Assembly (NCBI GenBank): GCA_006538405.1
Contig: BJKQ01000005.1
Span: forward strand, 1,860,001 to 1,924,000
DNA: 64,000 nt
Reading direction: 5' to 3'
Origin: Hansfordia pulvinata
Lineage: Eukaryota > Ascomycota > Sordariomycetes > Xylariales
The translations under genes were made by a program, and so were the position numbers. The notes below the pieces were generated by a model, which had not been told where the DNA came from, searched no databases, and saw only the letters and a program-made list of their open reading frames with translations. Shown piece by piece: positions 13,087-25,409 of this stretch; positions within the stretch are counted from its first letter, which is position 1, and each line of letters opens with the position of its first letter.

Positions 13087-16000
13087 GGGTCTCATCACCA
13101 ATGGCCGCCCCAGCCTCCGGGTTTAATATTGTGGCTGCCCTTGCACCAATTTGCCCATTGTTGCGATGGCGCTACCGCCGCCGGGTCGAAAGCCTGTTGC
13201 TATTCCGGGGCCCGGGGCCCACCCGAACTCTCGTAATCCATACATACATGTACCTGCAATACTCCGGGGCAGTCCCCTTCTGAGATTGTGTAGGTACCTA
13301 TACCCAATGAAGGTACGAGAGGTTAGGTAAAGTGTGTGCAAGAAGGGTATTGTTCGCTTACCTGTGCTGGCCGAGCTCACTCCTCCGCGGATTGAGCTGC
13401 ACGTGGGTTAGAACAGGCAATACGAAAGTTGACCCTTGGCGACACAGCCTTGGCCCACGGAGCACAGGCTCCAGGGCCCAATTCTGCCTTCCTTTGGGCG
13501 CGCACCATCCTGGATCCTGGCAGGCAGATGCATGCAGTGGCCTAGAGGCCAGACGCAGGGCTTTCTCTCTCACTTTCCCCCTCCCACTTCTTGATGACCA
13601 GCCCCGCGCGATCGCGATGCTCGTAGACTGTGCCCTGCTTCTTCACCCGGCTTGGATCTGATTACTACGTGCTGGCACCCGCCGTCGTCGCACAGGTTCT
13701 GCCATGAGCACATGAGCACGCGCCCGCCCGCCCGCCCCCTGTCAGACCACCCGTTCATACCCCAAAGCTCCGCAAAGCGCCTCCCCGTGTGGGCAGGTAG
13801 GGAAGCCGACTCTGGTTGTCATCCTCGATCCGATCCATTAGCGAATCGATAGGTTGCCGGCCGCTCGGGCTGCCTGCCTGCCCTTGGATGCATCGATGGA
13901 TGGGCGGGTGTGGCAAATCGGCCGTTGTGCCGAGGGACGCTTTCCTTGGTGGCATTGCCCAACCTTTCGTGTGTGAGCGGGAGCCGGCAGACCTTGTTTA
14001 CGAGTAAGAGGTAGTTAAGGTAGTTCACCCGCAGCAGGCAGGTAGGTGAGCAAGCAAGGTGCTGGTTGGTATCACGATGACTACACCTTCTACCTGCTTG
14101 AACACCTCCGTACGTACCTATCAACACCCCCACGTGTGCTTGTTACATGACACCTGGAGGCACGTTCCTCGCCTTACACCCCCGCTCCCAATCGGGAGGA
14201 GGGATTCACGTCCCACCACAGCAAGCGGGATCCCATCGGCGCTCGGGCGCCCGCAGTGGGAGAAGGGCAGGACGAGCCGGAGCGTTCGAGGGAGCAGCAG
14301 GTGAGGTCATCGTGGCCTGGGAGGCCGCCGGCAGCATGATATACGAGCAAAAAAAAAATAAACACCCACCTCCCTTATCCGCTGCTTGCTTGCTTGCTTG
14401 CTGAAGAGGGCAGGCTTCTCCTCTCGGCCGTGATGCCCCCACCGCGACTCGTCTGATGCGCGGGACGTTGGCAATCAAGCTGCGACGGAACAAATGCCCG
14501 TGCGGATCCATGCAGTCCATTTCATCAGTTCAGTCCGATCCACCTGGGTAAGGTGGTAAGATCTCCATCAGACCTCAGACCTCAGGCCTACGAGCACTCG
14601 TATGTCAGTGCCTGTGTCTGTGCCTGTGCCTGTCGTGCCTGTGCCGGGGCCCTGACGACCTAAACGGCGCGGCCCCGATTATTCTTGGAAGGCGATCCCC
14701 AGTCGCCACCGCGCGAGCCAAAGATAGCGGACAAGGAACAGTCTGGATAAGGAAGTGGGCTCGGGAGGCGGCGGGCGGGTGGCCACTACGAGACTACCAC
14801 GACCACGCAAAACTCTCTTTCACAGACTCGTACTAGCTGCTTTCCCCTCTCTGGGGCTGGTCCCTGGCGACCACACAACACCCACGACAGCAGCGTCGCC
14901 GAGCACGACCAAATCCCTCCCCCCCCCCCCACATCCATCACGCTCAGTCCCGCTCGACGCCCTACTACTTGCGGCCTAGAGGCACGGCCAACACGACGAG
15001 ATACCCATGGCCTGTGCCTGTCCCTGGAGGCGCCCTGGCACGCCTGCCCGAGTTCAGTGGTTGGTGGTGGGGCGGGTGTCCGGCTTGACCTGACCGTTGC
15101 CGATGCCCGCAAAAGAGGTCGGCGCTAGTACCAGTGGACACTGGAGTGTGTGCATCTGTATCCACTGCGGCGATCCTGTGGCTGGCGTGAAACGCGCTTC
15201 AAGTGAGGGTGAGATGGGTTTTGTACGGTAGGTTACTTACCTTATGTACATTAGATATCGTAGGTATATCGTGTGTGCAGCGGAATTGGGCCATCCGTCA
15301 ATTCTCGACTGCTGCTTCAATGTTGTATCGGGCCGGTTTAGGTAAGTCTCGTTACAAAGGAAAAACTCAGTCGACGGGGAGGAAGCGAATACCTGCCCAG
15401 GTACTGACGCATGCTTCGATGCTTGTCAAGCTTGAACCCAGTGTCGCATCAACACGTGGGCTCCCATAGGTCGCTTGGTGCACGTCCAACCGCGCGTGCA
15501 CATGTAATATTGGGAAGCTTGGTGGGCATCTGGACAGTCCCTCGGGATCGCGGCCTGAAGGAGCCCAGGCAGCGGCTGGCCCGAGCATCCAATCGAATGG
15601 GCCTCGCCTCTTCTCCTCCCCCTCCTGTAGGTACTGTCTGTCCCCGGGCAGTGCTCGTCGTACGAGGATTGGTTTTTTTTTTTTTTTTCGGCCAGCGCGG
15701 CGCACCTGGAAAGCATCGACGGACGAATCTGGGTATCCGTATCGTCGCAGCACGGGGCGCATAATAAGAATGACGGCCGGCCCTGGTACGACGCGAGGCG
15801 CCGGGCCTGTGCCTGGGACTGCGGCGCCATGCGCCCTTACGGATATTATGCCGAGCCGCGCTGGTGATGTCAGTCATCCGAGCCGAAAATTTGCATCTGC
15901 GCGCGCACGACGTCGGCCCCGAGCCGTCGATACGACGAGCATTGGATGCAAGCCCTGCGCCGCAGCTGAAAGACGCCGATGCGACCACGGGGCCAGCTGC

Positions 16001-16660
16001 GTGCTGGGGGTTCTGCCAGCCCAGGACCATGATCTTCAACTACCAGCCGTAGCCGAACCTTCAGTCCATCAACGAACATGAATTTACCTGCCTCCTGTGT
16101 ACCGCACACTGTTTTTCCATACATAACCTTACCTAGGGATGGGCTCCAGGTCCCTGGCCTGGCACGTCCCCGTATTCAGGGTACTTGTACGAATACCTAT
16201 TCGTACAACGGCCCAGACCAGATCTACGCCGATCTGGCGGGTCCACCGGCTGTCTCGCTGCCCATGAGGGGTCCCATCGTGACCACGAATCGGTACGAGT
16301 ACCTCTACTTGGTCAGTTAATAAGCCGGATGCTCGCGGACGCTATCAAGCTTCCGTCCAGCGCGCAGATGCTGGAATACAGACGATGTGATGGTCAAGCA
16401 TCTTGTCAGCAGATCATGGTAGCCGTTGGCGAGCCGGCACACTGATCTTCCCGTCGAGCCGGCGTGATCCAGCGGTCTGAAGGCTTTCCTACAAGGGCAG
16501 GTGGGGGTATCTACACGTACCTTAGGTACATACACGAACGTGCAAGTCAGGCAGGGACGAGATCGCGTTAGCCAGGTACCTCCAGCACCACCTACGTCTG
16601 CTAGTTACATGTACTTGCAGTCCAATCCAGTCGATCCTAGGCTGCAGACTCAGGGCCGCC

Positions 16661-18469
16661 CAGGTGCAGTTGCTTCCTAGCAGACGCAGCAACGCATCCA
16701 ATCCCGCGCCTTCCACTCTGCTGCTGTCGCTGGTGATCCTGGCCGCATCGTCCCGTCTCGTGTTTGCGTCTGGTGGCGCCTCGAGCCACTGCAATCTATT
16801 CGTTGACGTGCCCTCGTATGCCCGGGGCCTGATCTACCCGGCGTTCCATTCCATCCTCTTGGTTCTGCGCTTGCTCTCTCGGCCTCTTAACCGCCGTCTC
16901 TCCCACGCAACACAACCCCTTCTGCCTGCTTCTCGACGCTGCTTGCTTCTCTCTGCCCCCCCCCCCCCCCCCCCCCCCGCCCGCCCTCCTACCGCCGCCT
17001 GCATCACCCCCAGTCGCTCGCTCGCAGCTCTGCCCACGCCGCTCGTTCCAGGTCCGGACTCTTTGCAGGGAACAATACCACCCCAATAGCGCCGCATGCC
17101 CCTCGACTGCCTGCCGCCTACTCGCTCGGCGACTCCAGCCTCGCTTCCCCGTCTGGCCAGGCCGTTCAGTGGCTGCCCAGCCTGCACCTCAGAAAAGCTC
17201 GCCACCGCTAGCCCCGACACACGGGCGCGGCACCGCTCGATTTCCAGAAGCATCAACCCGGCTCGGCTCCCTGGAGACGCTCGTGGTTCTCGGTCCGGCG
17301 CTACTTCGCCTCTGAAATCTATAATTATTCCACGACCCAGTGCCGCCCCACCACCGCCAACGCATCCTTTCCGCCCGCTAGTCGCCAGTCAGCAGCAACA
17401 CACATGAAAAGACTGCCACGCCGATGCTTGGAACAGCCTTTCTTCTTCTGCTGCATGCGGCCCTGCTTCTCTAATAACTCTGCCGACGTGTCCCGCTCTT
17501 CTCCCAGCCTGCCGGCCCTGCTCCCCTTGCACCCTTGCCCCGCCGTCCGGTCGTATTGATTTTGCTTTGGTCTCGGACATGCCTGTTCACCTGTCCGTTC
17601 CCAGCCATACAACTTAATTAATCTAATAGCCAACCAACACCGCACAAACGTCGTCAACCTGAGCCGGCCTTGTTTCTAACACACACCTCCCCCGCCTACA
17701 CCCCGGCAAATCGGATACTTCAAACCCATGTCGTCTGTGTAATAGAGCCTTGTCCCGAACAGAAGAACGAGGCCCGAGTCCGTCCAGACGAAACCCACCT
17801 CACCGTTGCCTGCAACGCAGTCCAGCTACTCGTTGTTCTTCGTCCGTCTCAAAATTTTCCAACCACGGTTTTCTCTTTCTCCTCGAGAGATGCAGCTCTG
17901 GTGCTGACGCGCTGCTCCTCGTTGACCCCCGGCATTCGTTGAGCACCCGCCCAAACGGTCGACTGAGCCATCGACTCGCAGCTTACTATTGAGGAAGGTC
18001 CGACGTCATCTTCTGCAATCTTGTGTGCTTGTCTAGTACCTTTTCCTGGTTCGCTTCTTGATTGCCAAATCACCACCCGGTTGCCTTACCCGCACCACCA
18101 TCAAGCACTTCGGCACCTGTGAGCCGTTCGCCTCGTCTGCCGCTTCGTTCGCACGACATTCATTTTCGCGCCGCGCCTTGGCCTATTACAGGTTAGGAAC
18201 CAACTCCGGCGGCGAAGGCCCTCGCATATTGTCCCAAACACCCCGTGTTCACCACGTCCTCACGTCTGGTGAGGCAGTGTTACTGGATCGACACTCCCCT
18301 CGCCTTACTGTCTTACCAACCAGACCGCCTCTTGGCCATCGTCAAACCTCGCGACTGCACATTTTGAGACGGCGCTCGAAATTGCTCGAGCTCTCGGGCT
18401 TACATTTCACCAGGGCTGAAGCCACCTACCCGAACCTGATCATCAGCGACTTGGCCCGCGTCGATAGCC
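16661..18469 (+). promoter_or_regulatory. Pyrimidine-rich stretch, candidate long 5' leader of the downstream gene
   Basis: The plus strand is strongly enriched in C and T for about 1.8 kb, including a C homopolymer at 16956-16978. It runs straight into the proposed ATG at 18470. Long CT-rich promoters and leaders are common before fungal regulatory genes. Several short ATG-initiated frames inside it could act as upstream ORFs if it is transcribed. No protein domain was recognised. The role is inferred from composition and position only. Confidence 0.35.
16956..16978. repeat. Poly-C homopolymer
   Basis: Run of about 23 C residues within the pyrimidine-rich stretch. Its length in the assembly is probably unreliable. 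Confidence 0.85.
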
Positions 18470-21400
18470 ATGGCTCAGGTACAACGCCCGCACTCCAAGA
18501 TGCCCCCCAAGCCCCTCACCAGCTTCGACCAGATGCTGCAGTTGGAGAAGCAGGCCAAGGTATGTAGTCAGAGCTCCGATGTCACCCTGCCCCTGACCAT
18601 GTGGTCTCCGTCGGAGTAAGATGCATTACGATGATAGTGCATGCCGCTTCGGCCCGTCATTCCATCAGCCACGCAGGAAACCCTTACTAACATGCAGTCC
18701 TTTATCCTTTGGAACAGATGTATCGCTTCAACGAGGCGCCGCCGTCCGCAACGTCGCCCTCGGGTACAACTATGCCGCTCCCCCAGAACTTCCCTGCGTC
18801 TCGCCCCGGTTCTGGCCACGACGCTGGCTCCGGTCCTGGCCCCAGCACATCGGCGAACCGGTCGCGCCGAGCAACCACCTCTCACCCCCCTCCAAGCAGC
18901 GAGGACCAAGCCAAAAGGGCCAATAGAATGACTGCTATGCACCCGCTCTCCTTGTCTGTCCCCTCGATTCCCAAGCAGCTCCCTCCTCAGATCCCAGGAG
19001 AGCCCGCCCAAGCGGACCGCAGCAAATCCGTCGCCTTCTCAGATCCCGAAGACAACGAGCCTGAGGAACAGTCTGACAACTCGTCCATCTGCCAATCGCC
19101 GAGTTGGGAAGGGTGGAACAAGAAGAAGAAGAAGCAGCCCAAGACGCCAAGCGTTAAAGAGAAGAAGGAAAAGAAGAGAGGAAACAGGCTCAGCAAGCAC
19201 CCCAAAACCATCTCTCCCACGGAAAGAGTCCTGTCGGCACCGCAGCCTGACTCATCCGCTCTTCCCAAATCCAGCTCGGACACCCAGCTGCACCCGGCCA
19301 ACTACCCACCACCACCGCCCATCCCCGAAGACACTGACACCATGTTCTCCCGAAGCAAGCGGAGGCAGTCGCAGGCCGCTGTCGAGGATAAGCCCAAGAG
19401 CAGAAGATTCTTATCGGGCTTCCGTTTCCAGTCACCCAACATGACTGCGGTGCAGAAAATCATGCAGGAGGGAGGTCACGCCGAGGCGCCGCAGATGAGA
19501 AAGTCACTTTCTGCCGGGCCCCCAACCGCGTCAGCACCACAAGAGCCACTCTTCATGAACCCCGTCAACGCGACGCCGCGCTCCCACTCCTCGATCGACA
19601 GCCGTCCGCCTCTGACGTCGCTCCCGTCATCAACATCCACTGCAACTTCGAGCCATGGGCGCAGCCACTCTCTTCTGTCGTCCACCTTTGGGAGGCTCAG
19701 GAGCCCATCTCAGGGACACCATGCTCCCGGAAACCTTGTGGACCCTGCCGATCGTCCAGTTTCCCACATGGTCGAGTACTCCAAACACGTCTACCCCGAA
19801 CACGTTGTGCAGACCCCCGGTAGCATCAGGGATTCCGTCCTGGTTTCTAGTAGTGAACTCACCGAGGCCGGGCCTCTGAGCCCCCCCAACTTTCACCATC
19901 CTCCGCTCGCCCTGCGAGTACCACAAGCGCCCAACCGCGTTTCAGCATCGATGCAGAATCAGGTGGGAGCTCAGGGAAAGAGCGGTGCTTCTCAGTATGA
20001 GGCATACAGACTGCCTGGCTCTGAGGATGCGCAACAGCCGTCGTTTATGCGCCGAGAAGAGAACAAGCGATACACTCAAAAGAGTATCACAGCAGCCGGA
20101 CTCATGCAGCGCCAGCTGAACCCGTCTGACCAGCAAGATGCTTATTTGACGTCGTCTTCCAGCCTGGAAGAGGAGTACTCCTCTGCGCCCGAAAATCCGG
20201 TGGAGCAGAGCTTTCCGGCAAGAGGCCAAGCGCCACCGTCCGTTATTCGCCCCTTTCGTCCCCAAGGAAAGCCAGCAGCTGAGATCAACGGTGGATCGAA
20301 GCCCAAATCCTCGGCGCCAAACACAAACAGCATTGGCTGCGCTGTCAGTGCCGACGTATTGGACCAGATGAACGCGGCCAAGAATGCTGCCGGTCATGCC
20401 CCCCAAGACCCAAGCGCGAGAACGACGATTACTTCGGCTTCATGTCCGAGGCTTACGCACCACCTTCGCTGGAACTGCGCTCTCCCCTGGACAACATGCT
20501 TCACACGCTGCGCGTTGCTGAGCTTCCCGACAACAGCAGAGACAATGAGCCTAAGAAAGACGCTGCGGCGGAGGATCGCCCAGCGAGCCATGACGGACCA
20601 ACTCTGGCTCGTCTGGACGGTACTTCTTCCGGGAGCACTGGGCGAGCGCCAGGGTATGGTTCCTCCCACCCGGCCAAGGCTACCGAGGTGCACCAAAATA
20701 ACTCGGGTGGCTCATCCTCCTCGGCGGGATCCTACGACGACTCGCCTCCGTCCCCTCGACAGCCACAACCGTCGACAACTCGAGACCCCAATCTCGCAAA
20801 GGCGCAACCTCGCAGCCAAATGGTAACGGGGCTGAGCTGCCAGGCCAGCCTTATCGGACTGCGGCAGCACCGTCGCGCAGCCATGCAAAGTCATCTTCGG
20901 CCTCTTCGTCTGGAAACGAACACGACCGGGTCACTGCAGCTCAACAGGCAGACGATGACTGGAGCAGAACCGCCATGCCACTGGACTTCGAAGACTCCAC
21001 CAAAGGCGACGGCACTGACACTCCATCTCAAATCTCGACTCCCGGTTCCTCCACAGACATCGTGGACGAGTTGAAGGAGGTCGACCCTCGCAAGTCCAGG
21101 AAGGCGACTCGGCAAACGATGCCCCCGAGGTCGGCGTCAGCTTCTGATCTACCTTCCACCTATTTTCTGCCGCCTCTCAAGCATCAGTCGTTCAACCCCA
21201 AGAAGGGCAAAGCCCGTATGTCTTCGCCTGGGCTGCCGACACCCCCGGCTGAGCCTGCTGATGACAGCAGGCCCTCGTCCAGCCACAAAGCTCGTTCACA
21301 CAGTGGGAGCAGCCAAGAAGGCGCGCTAGTTTCAGCAAGCGCATACCTTCAAGAAGCTCGGCGGGCCGTTTCGACAGTCCCCACTCCCAACAGCCGCATG

Positions 21401-21712
21401 TCTCGTGTATCGAACGGGCACAGGTCTTCCGCGAGCGCCTCCAAGATCCCCCCTGTCCCTGAGCCTCACGGAGAGCCTGTCGCCAAGGTTCTCGTTGAGT
21501 GCTGCAACTGCAAGTTTCTCCACGACATGCCTTCGAGGGTCTATGAAGCTATGGCCAAGCCCGACTCGATGGTCGAGGACAAGCTTTTGGGTGTATCGGC
21601 TGCCATTTCCACGACCGTCAAATGCCCTTGGTGCACTCATGGTATGAGCACCCAGTGCTGCTCGGGCTATGCTGCGATGATCTTCCTCAAGGAGAAGCTC
21701 CATGGAAAATAG
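18470..21712 (+). CDS. Large low-complexity protein with a cysteine-rich C terminus; two apparent -1 frameshifts
   Basis: Exon 1 (18470-18559) encodes MAQVQRPHSKMPPKPLTSF and ends EKQAK; an intron (18560-18717, TACTAAC branch site near 18685) leads in phase to MYRFNEAPPSA. The middle is rich in Ser, Pro and charged residues with basic patches (around 19120-19200) and looks disordered. The C terminus is ordered and cysteine-rich: VECCNCKFLHDMPSRVYEAM, then TVKCPWCTHGMSTQCC, ending FLKEKLHGK; the CCxC, CPWC and CC groups suggest a metal-binding fold. The frame breaks twice: in the C-run at 20399-20404, and near 20815, where the frame moves to PNGNGAELPGQ. One extra C at each point gives a continuous protein of about 1028 residues. 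I do not recognise the family. The sharp conservation-like character of the two ends suggests a regulatory or scaffold protein; this is inference. Confidence 0.7.
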
Positions 21713-22903
21713 GGCATCGACCCTGACCGCGATGGGAAGTTCCAATGCGAGCGTTCTAGACTGCCGGGTCTTTGAAGTTCCATGTATCCTTTCTTGTTTT
21801 CCTTTGTCATTCAAACAAGCGTGCAGCATCTCGCGACACAAACCGCAGAATTTTTCACTGCAAAGCATCCATTCCTTGACCCGCTCAATATTCTGTTTGC
21901 ATTTTGATTGAGAAGCCGTTGATGCTCACGTCTCTAATAAGTTCCCGGATTTTGGCCAGTCTCCTATCGTATGGGTTAATAGATGCGATGTTGTTCATTG
22001 GAGGGGGGTTGCTCCATTCGTTACGAGAAAAAGACTTTATGGATGATTTTTCTAATTCATACTCGCATCAACTGTAAAATAGTCAGCATGAGATGGACGG
22101 CAGGCGTTACTTGGAGCAATGAAAATACATGCTAGGCAGCTAGACTGAATCAGATTGTTCCATTCCCGTTTATTTGATGAGCAGACCTTGTGGCGCGTGG
22201 ATCTATCGATCCTACCCGCATAGATGACTGTGATTTGCAAGACAGACGTGGAAGTTACCGTATCTGATTTGGTGCTTGTGTGTTGGCTTCGGTTCCTGTG
22301 CCTGACAGAGCACCTCCGGACGCTCGTACGCTCAGCAGGTCAGAGGTGCAGGTCTATCTGCAGGGCAGTGGAGGTTGTTAATCGGCGAGCGCTCGGGGCG
22401 GGTCGATCTGGGGTGGGTGGAGTGGCGTCGGCTTGGTGCCCGGGCGGCTTCCAGGTTTCCAAGGGGTGCTGTAATCCACTTTGCTGCAGTGGAGGCCAGC
22501 CCTGGAAGCAGCCCGGTGATGGAGAGCCAGCGTCACTGAATAGTGGAGGCCGATAGTGGCAGATGCGTGCCGTACTCGGCAGCCGGGCCCCACCGAAAAA
22601 TGAGGTGCTCGCTCCCGACCAGCGAGCGACCAGCGACCAGCGACCTCTTCCAGCTGTGCTCGGCCGCTGCCATTGGATCACGACATCCGGGCCTCCCTCT
22701 GCCTCCTCCCCTCTGCTTGCCCCTGCCTCCTCGCACTTATAGCGAGCTGCCCGCTCTCCCTCCACTTGTGCAGGAACATCATGTGGTAGTCCTCGCCCGT
22801 CACCCACGATCCCGAAACTCAGCCGCTCCTGTCACCACGTCGCGTCACCGCTGCCGGCCGCCATGTCGCGCCTCGCCTCCGGCGCTCCCGCCGCGCTCCC
22901 GCG
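21713..22903. other. Intergenic region
   Basis: Contains the AT-richer 3' flank of the preceding gene (to about 22250) and then the GC- and pyrimidine-rich promoter and leader of the D-lactate dehydrogenase gene. An ATG at 22863 lies out of frame just before the chosen start. No further gene is supported. Confidence 0.5.
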
Positions 22904-24866
22904 ATGCTCCGGTCCCTCGCCTTCCGCGCCCCCCGCACTCCCTCGGCCTTCCCCAGATCGCACCTTCTGCGCCGCTGCTATGCCTCGAAGCCCGATAAGC
23001 AACCTACCGGCCCGACTTTCCAGGGCCAGATGCTAGAGAGCATCAGCGAGCGCATCGAGCGCGAGAAGGCCGAGCGCGTGAGGCAGTCCGCTCAGCGCGA
23101 TACCTCTGCCAACTCTCGCCGCTGGGCTACCACGTTGGTCATCCTCGCCGCCAGCCTGGGCTCGTATGCCCTCGGCACCATGGTACCACGCGACCTCCCG
23201 TCCACCTCGACCCTGCCCCTCGCCGACACCCGCGCCCCCGTCCACAAGATCGACAAGCCCAACCTCGAGGCCGCCTGGGCCGACTTCGCCGCCATCGTCG
23301 GCAAGGAGAACGTCAGCACCCTCGACGATGACCTCAACGTCCACGCAAACTCGGAGTGGTCCAGCTACCGCAACGAAAACGCCCACCGCCCCTTCATGGT
23401 CGTCTACCCGGGCTCCACCCAGGACGTCAGCGAGATCATGAAGGTCTGCCACTCCCGGCGCATCCCCGTCGTCGGCTACAGCGGCGGCACCAGTCTCGAG
23501 GGCCACTACACCCCCACCAGAGGCGGCATCTGCGTCGACTTTGCTCGCATGGACAAGGTCATCCAGGTCAACAAGGACGATCTTGACGTCGTTGTCCAGC
23601 CCGCCGTCGGCTGGCAACCCCTGAACGAGCAGCTGGAGCGCGAGAACCTCTTCTTCCCTCCTGACCCGGGTCCGGGTGCCATGATTGGCGGTATGATCGG
23701 CACCGGCTGCAGTGGCACCAACTCCTACCACTACGGAACCATGAGGGAGTGGGTCGTTTCCCTGACGGTCGTTCTGGCCGACGGCACCATCATCAAGACG
23801 CGCCAGCGCCCGCGCAAGAGCTCCGCCGGCTACGACCTGACCAAGCTGTTCATCGGCAGCGAGGGCACGCTCGGCCTGGTCACCGAGGCCACCCTCAAGC
23901 TCACCACCAAGCCCGTCAGCACCAGCGTGGCCGTCTGCAGCTTCGGCACCATCCGCGAGGCTGCCGACTGCGTCGCCAAGGTGGTCGGCAAGGGCGTGCC
24001 GGTGGCCGCCGTCGAGATCCTGGACGACGAGCAGATGAAGTGCATCAACGGCGCCGGCACCACCTCCAAGACGTGGCGCGAGGCGCCGACGCTCTTCTTC
24101 AAGTTCGCCGGCACGGAGAAGGGCATCAAGGAGCAGATCCAGATCGTCAAGGACATGGCCCGGTCCGTCGGCAGCCAGAGCTTCGACTTTGCCCGGTCCG
24201 AGCAGGAGAAGGCCGAGCTGTGGAGCGCCCGCAAGGAGGCCCTGTGGAGCACCATGGCCCTCCGCAAGCCCGGAGACCGTGTCTGGACCGGCGATGTCGC
24301 CGTGCCCATGAGCCGCCTGCCGGGTCTCATCGAGGAGACCAAGGACGACATCAAGAGGAGCGGCATGTTCGGCACCATCGTCGGCCATGTCGGCGACGGC
24401 AACTTCCACAGTACGTCCGGGGTCTTCGCTGCTGAGTGAGAAGCTCTTTGCTGACATTGATGTTCTAGTCATTCTGCTTTCCAACGAGGCGCAGAAGCAC
24501 GCCTCCGAAGAGCTAGTTCACCGCATGGTGAAGCGCGCTGTTGAGCTCGAGGGGACCGTGACGGTAAGACATCGTCCTTGCAGATCGAATATCGGCCAGA
24601 CACGCTGACTACCTTAACAGGGCGAACACGGCGTCGGGCTGGTAAAGAGAGACTATCTGCCCCACGAGCTGGGCGAGACGACAGTCGATACTATGAGAAA
24701 GGTCCGTGACCCGCGATCCCACGACCCTGTCGCGAACTCCCAAGTAGGGAATATGCTCACATCCAGCCCTGCAGATCAAGCTCGCCTTGGACCCCTTTGC
24801 CTGTTGAACTGCGACAAGGTCGTCCGTGTACAACGACCCATGCCCGGCGAGGTTGCCGAGTGGTAG
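22904..24866 (+). CDS. dld1: D-lactate dehydrogenase (cytochrome), mitochondrial
   Basis: FAD flavoprotein that oxidises D-lactate to pyruvate and reduces cytochrome c. Exons are 22904-24410, 24469-24563, 24621-24701 and 24775-24866. The start MLRSLAFRAPRTPSAF is a typical mitochondrial presequence, followed by a membrane segment (TTLVILAASLGSYALG). The FAD-binding (PCMH) domain shows PVVGYSGGTSLEGH and GAMIGGMIGTGCSGTNSYHYG; the C-terminal FAD-oxidase domain shows VGHVGDGNFH and, across introns, GEHGVGLVKRDYL. In the last exon the literal frame stops early, at 24805-24807 (after LALDPFAC). Adding one C in the run at 24792-24795 restores LALDPLCLLNCDKVVR and a natural end at the TAG 24864-24866, giving about 591 residues, as expected for the family. 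A 483-residue open frame on the other strand is only a shadow of the codon bias. Confidence 0.93.
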
Positions 24867-25409
24867 AGTGTATATTCCAGTTTAAGTTAATAAACCGCAC
24901 CGTCTCGTGTACAAATTTCGAAAGATGATTTGTGGCTTATCCCTGCCGTCCGGCTCCGCCGAGTCTGTATTAAAACTGTGCCATCTGGCGATCTGAACTT
25001 GTGCATCGATGGCTGTTTTCTCTTCAGTATGCATTAAGCGCCTAAGGCTCTGGATACAAAAGTTCCTCCACGATCCTTGATCAGTATCCGCCGAGGGAGT
25101 CACTGCCGGCTCTCTGGCCGGCTTGCGTTAGCAGCTAATTTCTGTCAAGCGTACGAGTAAAGTTCCTCGACGGTTCCCCACAATGATTCATGGTGGTTCA
25201 GACCTCGTCGAGACCCCACAGCCTACTCCTCCGCGTCGACGCAACCGTGGGAACACATATATAGGGTGGGCTCTGGGCAGTATCACCGGCTATCCTCACA
25301 AGTTGCAAAGATCTTTCTTAGTAATCGCCTACTAGCCAGACCAGCTCGTCCCACAAGATCTTCGTCCATTCACGCATTCAGAACAATAGCAACCTTGGGG
25401 GCGAAAACA
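24867..25409. promoter_or_regulatory. Intergenic region with TATA-like element
   Basis: Holds the 3' flank of the lactate dehydrogenase gene and the upstream region of the next one. CATATATAGG at about 25256-25265 is a good TATA candidate about 150 bases before the proposed ATG. One TACGAGTA copy is at 25152. Confidence 0.4.

Larger units (their letters stand above)
8622..16660. other. About 8 kb gene-empty region with many simple repeats
   Basis: Dozens of short frames exist, but none has a recognisable domain, a consistent codon pattern or a continued exon chain. The region contains a GA microsatellite (11023-11075), GAC repeats (about 11493-11513), GACC x6 (13063-13086), a CTTG run (about 14385-14400), an A-run of 20 (12724-12743), T-runs near 12907-12922 and 15672-15688, and many copies of TACGAGTA/TACTCGTA (for example 9633, 9721, 9963, 10413, 10978, 11189, 11226, 11403, 12843, 13999, 16293). 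A rapidly evolving gene or a non-coding transcript cannot be excluded from sequence alone. Confidence 0.5.

Noticed and set aside
16664..17407. Pro/Ser/Arg-rich open frames of 100-140 residues
   Set aside because: They run through the C homopolymer and pyrimidine-rich DNA, overlap in several frames and lack splice continuation; judged non-coding.
23033..24484. 483-residue open frame on the minus strand, opposite D-lactate dehydrogenase
   Set aside because: Composition (Leu/Ala/Asp/Gly-rich, repetitive) fits an antisense shadow of the strongly biased plus-strand codons, which encode a clear enzyme.
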